From the NCBI GenBank assembly GCA_001600055.1, contig BCIV01000005.1, positions 1,012,228 through 1,076,227 on the forward strand: DNA of 64,000 nucleotides, read 5' to 3'. This document shows positions 1 through 9,690 of this stretch, one piece after another. A program made the position numbers and the translations under genes. Position 1 is the first letter of the stretch, and each line of letters starts with the position of its first letter. Source of the DNA: Filobasidium wieringae (Eukaryota; Basidiomycota; Tremellomycetes; Filobasidiales; Filobasidiaceae). The notes under the pieces are model-generated. The model searched no databases. It was given only the letters and a program-made list of their open reading frames with translations, and had not been told where the DNA came from.

Positions 1-684
1 ATGCTTTCGAGAGGGTTGTGATGCTCGAGGTGAGTGACTATCCTCATATTTGATGATGAAGTGCGCGTACTGAGCAACACGGCTATCGTATAGCGTGGAG
101 AGTGCCTTATCTTCTCCCCAACTGCTATCTTCGTAAAGGCGCCAGAAATTGAGGAACACCAAAACAGCTGGGGGATGGGTTCCGCTTCAGCCAATAACGA
201 CTGGGGTAGTACTGCCCAGAGCTCGAATGATAGCGCTCAGACGGAGAAAAGAGTGGATGATGATGGATGGGGTAGTTTCTTCGAAACTGGGAAGAAGAAG
301 AAATTCGAAAAACCCATAGATTTCGCTCTGGAACAAGGTGACGTTGAACCTGAGGCGAAAGCAGGAAGCAACGATATCTCGCCAAACGAGGTGAACCAGA
401 ACGGGAACGAGCAAGCTTCGTTCGAAGAATCCGATATCGAGATCATCGTGGATACCGTAGAGCAATCAGCTGAATCAGCAAGCAATGGGACTGAGGCGAT
501 GTCGGACCAAATGAAGGCGCTTAAATTGAACCCGGAAGCTCCCTCGTGGGATGGTCCTGCAGCTGCCACTGAAGCTACGCCTATAGTCGGGCCAATCGGT
601 CGAGGCTACATTGTTGCGAAGACAAGGAGGAGGATTACGGATGATGGTGGTCGATCCATATTAGCGACCGAGCAGAGATTCTAG
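1..684 (+). CDS. C-terminal part of a WG-motif protein (5' end outside window)
   Basis: Two exons are visible: 3-29 (ending FERVVMLE) and 94-684, joined across a 64-nt GT-AG intron at 30-93. The last exon is acidic and low in predicted structure. It carries spaced tryptophans next to glycine, NSWGMG, NDWGST and DGWGSF, plus SWDG near the end. Such WG/GW motifs in disordered tails are the known form of Argonaute hooks, but they also arise by chance in acidic tails. The folded domain that would name the protein lies upstream of the window, so function is not assigned. Stop is TAG at 682-684. Confidence 0.6.
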
Positions 685-909
685 AAATGACCTCAGCAAT
701 CTTACGAATACCTACGAAGAAACGAGGAAAGTACATGTACGATGATGCATTCGACGCTGGCGAAGTAGAACGGTATAATTATGCGATATTCATGCCTATG
801 ATTGCCTTAGTCATTGAACCGGTTACGATCAGAACAAGACACGGATCCTTTCGGTAGTGGTAGCGGGAGAAGTGCTGCGTTGTCTGCCTGATTGGCACAG
901 TCGCTTTTT

Positions 910-2210
910 TCACGTATGCCTTCCATGAGCGTATTGACGTCCCAAGTTGGTTAAAGACCAATCATCGTTCTGCAACCGGTTCAACGGGTTAACCCCCATC
1001 AGACTTTGCTGATTCCCGGCCCCAAACCAAGCATATCTCTCGATCCAAGGGGTCTCATCCAGCCATTTGGTAACCTGACCTGAAAGCGCGAGCAGCGTCA
1101 ATGGAAGGCCGCATACACAATCGAGGACGACGTACCCATGAAATCATGAACCTGCTGCATCTGGGTCGGATTGACCGCGCCACCGAAATTATGGTCGGCA
1201 AATTCCTATCGGTAGGGTAGTCAGCGCTCTTGCTGACTGCCAGCGAACAGAATTGTAACTTGCTGTTAACCAGATCTGCAGATCCGGAAAGCGATTGTGC
1301 ATAGTGCTCTATGATAATGACACGTGATCAGATTACAATTGAAGCAAGGCCCTTGGGTCCTTCCTTTACTCACAACATAGCCCTTCAAAGCATCGATGTT
1401 CGATTGATAAGTGTGAACGCGCAGGCAAGACGGTTTACGGCAGTCCGCATCATTGCGACAGCGCTCCATGAATTGAGCAAGCCAGCCGTTTGGATCTGCA
1501 CCGTCACCGGCCGTCGCAGGAGCACAAATGCGATGCCCTTGATCAGCAAGCTTGTTCATAGTCTTCTTCCATCTACCCGCACAAGAAGGAGAATGAGCTA
1601 TCCGGCTCGGCCTAGGCGATTCTTTGCTTACTCCCTGATCGCAGCGTCTAAGGTCATACATGATTGCCCGCCACCACAGCCTAAAACGAAAGCCCTTCAG
1701 CTAGTCGACCAAAACCGCGGTGCAAATACCGCTTACCGTCGGGTTCGTCAAATCCCAAGATAACAGCGCCTGCGGGAATTCCGGCTGGGACAGGCGCGTT
1801 ATCTGGTTGCGGGCCCCAGATCTTCGAAGACGACATATCAACTTGTGTTACTGAGATTGTCCGGTCGTTACGCACCATGGAAACGAATTCACCAGGGCCG
1901 TTACTGGGAGTAGGTCCCCAGTTGAAGTACCACGAAAGATCCTAGAAGTGTAGATATCCGTTGAGTTCCTGATTGCGGGAAAGGATCTAAATACAACCTA
2001 CCCCGGCTTTCAAAGGTTCAGCAAACTTGGCGTCTAGTTGACCAGGCCAGCTAAGTCCAGCTTTCTGGTATATCGCAATGTAGGTTCAATAGGTGACAAC
2101 ATGCAGGATTGAGAACCACTCACAGCCGACCCACGTGTTTCGATGGGGCTCGCCGCAGCGAAAAGAGTCATGCTTAGTAAGAGGCTGACGGTATATGTAA
2201 AGCCATACAT
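910..2210 (-). CDS. Secreted GH128-type (Asl1-like) glycosidase
   Basis: Probable secreted beta-1,3-glucanase-type cell-wall hydrolase of the Glyco_hydro_cc/Asl1 family. The start at 2210 gives a clear signal peptide (MYGFTYTVSLLLSMTLFAAA). Landmarks follow in family order: DLSWYFNWGP, ILGFDEPD, a cysteine-rich GCGGGQSC loop, IREWKKTMN, ICAPATAGDGAD, VHTYQSN, PDLQIWLTEFADHNFGGA (proposed catalytic Glu in TEFA), QMQQVHDFM and WLDETPWIERYAWFGA, ending at TGA 910-912. About seven exons are needed. The join before EFAD works only with a GC-AG intron (donor GCAAGT, acceptor GATAG); all other joins are GT-AG. The usual length for the family is about 250-300 aa, matching this model. Family assignment is strong; the exact substrate is not known. 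Confidence 0.85.
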
Positions 2211-2630
2211 CTCGAATGTATGGTTCGAAGTTCGGGGTCGGAAAAACGAAGGTGTACAACAGAAGAAGTTCCTGTTTAGTCGGTCGGAAGTCGGTCGCAG
2301 GTCCTAACAGAATACGAAACTAGTATTGATGCCAGCTTGAATTGATACGATTGAAAGAGAGGACGACCTGTCGGTTATTGAGCTGCATTTATAGTGATGA
2401 AGCACCCTTTGTGCACAGCTATCAATCGAAACCCATTGCTGTGCCAAGAAATGCTCCGTGAAAGGACGCGAGTTGGTGATCCGCAATTCCATCAATAAAG
2501 GGTAACGATAATGGCCAAGCTCAAGTCGAAGTAGGTTTCCGATGCCTTTGGTGATGTTTCACTTGATCCGATGTTTCAAAGGTAGGATGTCACGCGGAAG
2601 ACCAGTTTGAGGTGAAACAGGCATATGTCC
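2211..2630. other. Intergenic, no gene seen
   Basis: This is the 5' flank of the GH128 gene and the 3' flank of SLX1. No open frame here has coding character. Confidence 0.6.
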
Positions 2631-4184
2631 CTAGTCTAGATCGGAAGAATCCGTGTCACTAGATCTTCCCCTCTTCTTCCCCTTTCCCTTTTGCGATTCC
2701 TTAGCCCGTTTCTTCTCTTCTCTTGCCGCGACCTTCAACCGCCTCTTCTCCTCTTTCTCGGCGTCCACTCTCAGCCGCTTTTCTTCCCTCTCGGCTAGCA
2801 GTTTTAGCCGTTTCTCCTCTTTCTCTGCCTCAAGTTTTGATCGTTTGTCGTTCATCTCGGCCGACTTCAAATCATTTAGGCGGTTTTTTTCAGCCAAGAC
2901 TTCATCCTCCTTTGCTCCTGATATACGGACGTAGATACCACGTATGACTTGGCCCCAAGATATCGGGGTCTTGCAGCTAGGGCACGAGCCGGTAGTAGGC
3001 AAGACTGCTTGAGGATATTGGGACGAAGTAAGGAAGTGGTTTGATAGACAAGAGAGATGGGAGACTTGATGGCACTCTGAGCCCGGTACAATGGGTTCGA
3101 AGATTTCAGTTTCCAGGTTGTAATGCTTTGCTATCGGACAAAAAGCTACCGATAAAGCATCCTACGAATATACTGGAATTGGTTAGCCTTAGCTCCTAAT
3201 CGTTCGACCATACGATTATACGAATAGACTGACATCTAAATCTTCGATCTCCCCCTTACAGACCGCACAATTCCCTCCCAATCCTGAACTGATTTTGAAT
3301 CGTTTCCATTTCCCCCAGACAGCCTCCTTGAACTCGGTATCATCCACATCGATAGGCCCATCGATCTTTGTAACCCCCTTGACTTCCTCCCCTCTTCTCC
3401 CCGTTTTCCCATCCACACCGCCCAGATCCAGCGTTACCTCAGTGAGTTCTTGCAACGGTTCAAAAGCTCGAGGTTCTTTCTTCTTCTTTCTCCCCTTCGT
3501 ACCCGCGACGACAGGCTCGATCCCATCGAAAGTATTCCATATAGCCCATGCTTCCTCAGTAAAGATCCTTACATGCAGAGGCCAGCGTTTGAAAGGGGCG
3601 GTGGTCATCATCGTTCTAGCTACAGCCATTTTCGTATCCATTCTGTTCCTTGTTGGTCCTTTTGGAAAGAGAGGTTTTGCTACTGGATCAGGAGTAGGTG
3701 GATCGGTCGAAGGTACAGGAGGGGGAAGGGGATGCTTAAGGTGACGAGAGAGATCGGGTTTCTGCCAGGCCCATTCAAACTTTGATTCGGATAGGATACC
3801 GGTCAGAATTGTATGCGGTACATCCCAGAGCCAAGAAACTCTTGATATGACTCACTTGTAATGCGGTCAATTTGCTAGGAAAGCTATATCCCTCGACAAA
3901 GTCGTCAGTACACGATCTTTTTCAAAGCAGGACGAAAAACCGCTCACTTACCCATAAACAATCATCTGCATTTCCCAAGGCCTGTATTTGGCAGTAGTAT
4001 AAGCTCCCTGAGTAATCTCTCCATTATGCTGCCTTAGTCGTCTAGGCGGATCCGGTGAAGAACCGATATATGTGATATTCGGTCTGGTCTTGCTTCTAAG
4101 CAAGTAGCAAGCGTATAAAGATGGAAAGACGTGGTTCCCGTCCAGGAGTGTCGACCGCACAGTTTGAGATGCAGGAGCTGCCAT
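2631..4184 (-). CDS. SLX1: SLX1 structure-specific endonuclease subunit
   Basis: Catalytic subunit of the SLX1-SLX4 nuclease that cuts branched DNA (flaps, Holliday junctions) in the nucleus. The first exon (start ATG 4182-4184) carries the GIY-YIG domain: [13 protein letters not shown], then [20 protein letters not shown], then [11 protein letters not shown]. The middle exon holds a conserved [25 protein letters not shown] stretch. The C-terminal zinc domain spans two exons: CAVCKGEIE, then a CP-start segment with [10 protein letters not shown], then [13 protein letters not shown]. After it comes a long Lys/Glu-rich helix of repeated EKEEKRLK units and a basic, serine-rich end (stop TAG 2631-2633). 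That tail is not part of the core enzyme. Start and domain order fit the family well. Confidence 0.93.
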
Positions 4185-4607
4185 AATATAGCTAATCGTT
4201 GACAGAGAATCACCGCCTGATGTCTACAGTCGCATGCGGTTCGTCCGAAGTGACTATGGGTGTCAAGGTAGCCGAACGGCGGTAGAGCAGAATTTCTTTC
4301 CGAGATGCCAATTCGTGCGCTCGCCTGTTACCTGTAGCAGACACCCGGCTGTTAATTGGTGAAGAGTAACATGCCTAGCCTAGATGGTTGTATGTGCAAG
4401 CTCTATCGCTCCATTCAGCTATTCGGCTATTCAGTAATGAGTCCTGAAAGATTCAAAGATATGGCCATATTTGAGCATGACGTCACCCTTTCTTTGATGT
4501 CTGAAATTCCTCGAGATCGGCTTTTTGAGGTTCAAGCATACGGCAATCGATTTCCTCGCCTTTCCATCATCACAGATCGATAAAAGATATCAGTACAGGC
4601 CTGAACA
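4185..4607. promoter_or_regulatory. Divergent promoter region SLX1 / DOM34
   Basis: The intergenic space between head-to-head SLX1 (minus) and DOM34 (plus). No gene or RNA was recognised. An 'ATG-rich' open frame at 4356-4583 has no coding character. Confidence 0.5.
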
Positions 4608-6490
4608 ATGAAGTTAGTAAAGAAGCACATTGAGCGTGACCTTTCAGTAAGTTAGAAGTCGCATCAAGCAATTTCGCCTGTCACAATACGTTGGTTCTGA
4701 TTCGTTGACCGCTCGATTCTAGGGTTACATAACACTACGGCCGGAAGATGACGAAGACATGTGGCATGTTTACAACCTTATCAGCGAGGTGAGATGCAAG
4801 TCCAATCTTTTGGATCGACATTGAAGCTGAGAGTAACGCAAGCAATAGGGAGACGAAGTTCGAGCCCCGGCCGTAAGGTGAGTCGATCGTGCCGCTTGAT
4901 ATTGGCCTGTGTCTGAACGACTAAAGCACTCTTTACCTATACTGCAGACGGGTTCAAACCACTTCTTCCACCGGGACGACCGATTCCTTCCGAGTCCGTC
5001 TAAATCTCCAAATCCTTGTCAAAAAGGTAGATTCCCTTCTTCCGCTCTGCCGAACAGAGCCATACCTTATCCTGTATCTTTTACAGACCTCATTCTCCAC
5101 CTCAGCAGCACCGTCATCGTCCTCCAAGAACGTAACAGGAAGTTCCGCTACATCCCAGGACCCAACGAATTCCACGGCGACTTTACAGATCAACGGGACA
5201 GTGACGAATGAGAATGATTATGTTAAGCTCGGAGCCTACCACACGCTGGATTTGGAAGGTGAGTCGCATCGGCATTTTGCCTTGCTATCTTGTTTGAATG
5301 TTGAGTAATACTGTCCTGTCCGTCTGTCTAGCAAACCGAGATTTCTCAATTCATAAGCACGAAGGTGGATGGGATAGTGTGGCTCTGGAAGTTATAGAAG
5401 ATGCTACTAAGGAGGGTCGAGGGGCTGATGTTGGAGCTGTAGTCCTGGGAAACGGTCAGTATCTGTTTCTTCTCCGCAATAATGCTTTTCTCTCATATAA
5501 GTTTTCACTCGTACGCCTTAGGTACTGCTGCGATCTGCCTTTTGTCAGAGCACATGACCGTAATCCGTCAACGAATAGACATGTCCATTCCACGTAAAAG
5601 ACCAGGTGGGGTCTCCTCCCACGACAAAGCTATGGACAAATTCTTTGCAGCTGTGTATGCAGCTATCTTGAGGCATTTACCGTTCCAGACTTTGAGGGCT
5701 ATCGTTATTGCCAGCCCTGGATTCACGAGAGAAGGGGTAAGTCGATCATCGCGATGGATTATGATAGCCGTAACTTACAATCCTATCTCGTAGATGTTCG
5801 ACTACGTATTCCAACAAGCTACCGCAACCTCGAATAAACCATTGCTACAGTCACGATCGAAATGGGTGAAGGTACATAGCAGTACTAGTCATGTTCATGG
5901 CCTCGTTGAAGCTCTGCGAGGGCCAGAGGTAAAGGGTTTGCTGGAAGGTACCAAGTTCGCTAAGGAGGGTGTCATGCTGGAGAAGTAAGTTTAGCCTTTA
6001 TTTTCGAACAACGATATTGCGGTATTGACGAAGTGTTCTCGCCATCTCAGGTTCCACAAGATGCTTGGATCAGATGAGCTCAGGGCTTGGTACGGACCGG
6101 ATCATGTCTCCCTGGCAGTGGACCGAGGAGCGGTAGGCACGCTGCTGATTTCCGACGAACTTTTCCGATCGACGGACACGATGAAGCGGAAACGATTTGT
6201 GGAGATGGTCGAGGCTGTTAGAGCACGAGGGGGTGAAGCGTTGATTTTCTCGAGTATGCACGAATCAGGTCAACGTGAGTTACAGGTTCGAAGACGATTG
6301 CAATCGGCACCAAGGCTGAAGCGTCACTCGTTTCTTCCTTGTTATAGAGCTCAATCTACTCACGGGTGTGGCTGCGATCCTGACGTACCCCTTGGATATC
6401 GAGGTGGTAGAGATGGAAGAACAGGAAGAAGCGGATCGTCTAAAGACGGAAAAGGAGGAAAAGGAAGATGTAGAACAGGAGAATCTGTAA
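4608..6490 (+). CDS. DOM34: DOM34/Pelota ribosome-rescue factor
   Basis: Cytosolic eRF1 paralogue which, with Hbs1, recognises stalled ribosomes in No-Go and Non-Stop decay. The start [14 protein letters not shown] with [20 protein letters not shown] is the typical Pelota N-terminus. Later exons give [15 protein letters not shown] (N domain), [27 protein letters not shown] and [15 protein letters not shown] (central domain), then [27 protein letters not shown] and [35 protein letters not shown] (C domain). It lacks the GGQ loop of eRF1, as expected. A linker of Ser/Thr-rich sequence sits in the N domain. The protein ends with a charged tail after the fold ([24 protein letters not shown] pattern) at TAA 6488-6490. 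About nine exons, all with GT-AG joins. Confidence 0.95.
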
Positions 6491-6614
6491 TTCGATCATG
6501 CTGTGTTTCGGATATATAAACGTTACAAGATTTCAGTTGTCCAGAGTAGTACCAGCCGGTCCAAATTTCACGACTTTGATCAAGGAAAGGGCTCCTTGAT
6601 AGTCTCAGTAGGAG

Positions 6615-6857
6615 GAGGTGGACGGCATGACGCTGGGGAACCTAAGGGAGGCTTCGACGCTAATGGGAGTCAGAAAAGGTAAACAAGTCAGACGGGTTGT
6701 GAGAAGCAATTCGACGCGAATACACGTTGCTTACGGCGGGGAGCTGGACGGCAGGACGCTGGGGACCCTGAAGGGGGCTTCGACACTAATGTGATTGAGA
6801 AAAGTTACAGAGTTAGTGCGACAAGCGATTCAACACGAATACACGCTGCTTACGGCT
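6615..6857. repeat. Imperfect tandem duplication, unit about 120 bp, at a 3' end
   Basis: Two units are seen. Both start TGGACGGCA.GACGCTGGGGA, continue with GGCTTCGAC.CTAATG and ACACG.TGCTTACGGC, and lie about 119-126 bp apart (6619/6745 and 6729/6848). The right unit ends over the stop codon (TAA, plus-strand TTA 6850-6852) of the minus-strand gene; the left unit carries the same TTACGGC string. The duplication therefore copied the stop codon context and the 3' flank. Confidence 0.8.
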
Positions 6858-7765
6858 CTCCCTCGTTACCCCTATTTCCGTATTCTTCTTCTTCTTCTTC
6901 TTCGTCCTCGTAACTCTCGATGATTTCGTTCTCGTCCGCACCTGTCCTCCCAATGCTCGTGTACTCTAGACCCATAGTCGCTACACCCATTTCCGCTACC
7001 TCCATTCCTGGTGTAACAGTGTTGGCTAACCAATCCACTTTTGCCTCATCTCTTCTTTGATCTTCTTCTGATGATGCTTCCCAACGTCCCCCATCCCCTA
7101 CATGTAGAGAACCAGGTCCCACAACACTCTCTTTTGCTAGTTCTCGTTCTATGATAATCCTGATGACTCCTAGTCGCGAGGGAAGCGGACCGAAGGAGAC
7201 GTGAGAAGAGGTCGTGCTGTGGGCCTCCACGCCTTCGACGATCTTGACGATTGCTCTGAGATAGGGAGATTGAGGAAACTCAGGGAAGGGTTTATCGATG
7301 CTTCTGATAAGGATTACGATAGTTGCTCGATCAAAGTGGAAAAGGTCTATGCAGAAAGGTATATCAGTAAACACAATTGTACTTCTTTTATCACGTTCAA
7401 ACGGACAACAAGGACAATATGTTGCCTGGAGACCTACTTTTTATCGCTTTAATGTTGCCCTTGACTACCATATCACCAAAAATGCCCCAAACTCCTTTAG
7501 AAATCATGTGATTTCGTGCCTGTTTGTTCGTACGAATGTGTACCTTGAACGTCGCTGTAGGGATGTCGGCAGGGAAATGAGCAGGTATAGGGATAGCGGT
7601 TGGGGCCAATGGTTTGAAGTAGCCGATGAGCCGTGAGATGTATGTCATCCTGTTGTTTGTAGGAAGCGTCGTAGCAGCAAGCCTCGCCTCCAATCGAGCT
7701 ACTTCATGAGCTAATCGAGCATTCGACCGTTTCGAGGACACTCTCCTCCTACGCCCTGAAGCCAT
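6850..7765 (-). CDS. Unrecognised protein with acidic C-terminal tail
   Basis: A two-exon gene. Exon 1 starts at ATG 7763-7765 (MASGRRRRVSSKRSN, very basic) and has a conserved-looking core with RLIGYFKPLAPTAIPIPAHF and KGVWGIFGDMVVKGNIKAIK. A GT-AG intron (donor GTAGGTCTCC, acceptor CTGCATAG) joins to LFHFDRATIVILIRSIDKPF. The C-terminal third ends in a Glu run (EDEEEEEEEYGN). The basic head and acidic tail suggest a nuclear or nucleolar protein, but I do not recognise the family. Its 3' end lies inside the tandem duplication described at 6615-6857. Confidence 0.65.
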
Positions 7766-8868
7766 GGTGCCAGTAGTTTAAATTGTCGTTATGAACCGTT
7801 GAATTGTTTGAGGTATTAGACTATAAGTTAAAGCCGAACAAGATGGTGGTTTGCTTATTGGTTATTGTAGTCGTCGAGATATAAGATGTTGATCGATTGA
7901 TTGATCGTTTGTGATTCAAGCATACGGACGCAAGTCCCGAGCATGCGATCTCATATCTCGCATGCGATATCCGGATTGACGCACAGACTGCGATAACAGG
8001 CCTAGATTCCTCTCATACAGAATGATGTGTGATAAATCGATAGACACACCGCCCCAGAAAGTCGATAGACGCGCCGTTTGTTACTAACATGTGCGGTTGT
8101 AGTCGGTATATCCCAATACGTGGTCTACTCGTCGGTCCAATTATGGATCCGCATCGGCAGGTGCAAAGACGTTTAGTCGACGCTGCGGACAGGGCCGGCC
8201 TCAGGGTCAGCAGCGGCAGCTGCAAAGGACCGTCCGTGGGAAGCGATCGTATCCAAACGGATGCGGAACTTTTTTACTTTCTCAAGGTTGAGTCTACTTG
8301 CTACGCTGGGAGCGTTAGAGTCAAAGATCTTTCTCTCTTTTTCATGCAAGTCTAGAGAGCGACATTCGTCATTCTAAAAGCAAGTTGGTGGGTGAAATAT
8401 CCTTAGTGATATCGCTTCAGTGGGTAGTAATCAACGGTGCATAGCAGATAGGCACATGTGTTCAGAACCACATTCCTTGCTCGGAGGCTATGCGACGTCA
8501 GACGCCTGATCGGCTCGATTCGTGTTGAGCAGTGTATCGTGCATCGAACTGTACAACTCAGCAATACTTTTCTATCAGCCAATAATGTGCCTATACATCC
8601 TTGCACCGGGCCAAGTACAAAGTACGAGCAAATTTTTGTCTAACGTGAACGTTCAGCTCATACAGATCGCGGTCTACTTACTGTGTACGAGTAACATTTC
8701 ACAGCAGATATGTGGAACAGCAGATCGTTCACATCGACCGCACTCTATAAAGTCGAGTTTCACCAATCACGTATGACATACTAGGACGAGAGAGCGAGAT
8801 GCTATGTCCGGGACAATCATCTCCAGCCATCGAGACGCATCATACAAGTAGAACTTAGCATGGTTAAG
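7766..8868. other. Gene-free region with one dispersed repeat
   Basis: No supported gene in about 1.1 kb. It contains one copy of the three-copy dispersed repeat at 8053-8111. Open frames here are short and lack coding character. Confidence 0.5.
8053..8111 (+). repeat. Dispersed repeat, copy A
   Basis: Contains AAAGTCGATAGACGCGCC followed by GTTTGTTACTAACATG and GCGGTTGTAGTCGGTATAT. The same sequence recurs at 18981-19037 in the same orientation, and at 13948-14020 inverted. It is too long to match by chance. Confidence 0.8.
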
Positions 8869-9154
8869 CTATCTCGTTTCCGTATTCTCCTTGCTGTCCT
8901 CGCTAAGCATACTAGCGGCAGGTTTCTCGGCATCCGTAACAGCAATACTGCCTTTCGTGGATGACGAAGTGCCGGCAAGAGAGGTGCAAGTATCGCGTTG
9001 TCTCTCATCGTGTAATTTTATTTCAAACCTAGAAGCCGTGACGTTCGCAGTCAGTGTCTGGTGTCGCCGTTGTAATCTTCATTTGTTTTGAAGAGGCCAC
9101 TCACTTGGGGTCAGTAGAAGCTTTAGATAAAGCGCTTCTGGAAGGATATGGCAT
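8869..9154 (-). CDS. Small hypothetical gene
   Basis: Two exons join cleanly across a GT-AG intron. Exon 1 is MPYPSRSALSKASTDPK; exon 2 begins FEIKLHDERQRDTCTSL and ends in a Ser/Thr/Glu-rich tail SEDSKENTETR with TAG at 8869-8871. The frame stays open upstream of the ATG (SSIISFINRIIRN), so the true start may lie in a further exon near 9213 or beyond. A coding-looking frame at 9257-9460 could also belong to it. Function unknown. It lies just downstream of the GH35 gene on the same strand. Confidence 0.4.
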
Positions 9155-9690
9155 ATTGCGGATGATTCGGTTGATAAACGATATGATGCTGCTGATACCT
9201 CGCGAAGGATAGCAGTGCAGATGTCAAGAATACTTATACTTATATGTCACTGACGGTCACGCTGAGCTCACTGCTTCTGTGACCAGAATCACCGGTCGGA
9301 TTGGATTCAGCTCAGATGACCCCTCGACCAGCTTCTTCTTAAGGTCCCTAGAAAGGAGAGGATATGGCCCTGTAGATGAGCGCGACTTGTAGATCACTCG
9401 CGAATCATTCTCAGTCCGGAAGCGAAGCAGATTATGAGCGTTGCAGGAACTGCCTTTCACTCCTTTGTTACGTCATACCGAATGTCACTGGCCAAGTCCA
9501 ACATTTCAACGATTCTAAGAACCAGAACCAACCGCAGTAAAGAAGGTAGAAGCCAAAGGGAAGGTAGTGTAGGCGGATGGCCAACGGATCGCAGCGTCCT
9601 GCATATCTATCCATCTCAAGTACGTAAAGTTCTACAACTTGTATTGCTAGAGCGTAGCATTTGTTTCTTATCGCAGTCTTAGACTGGCCT

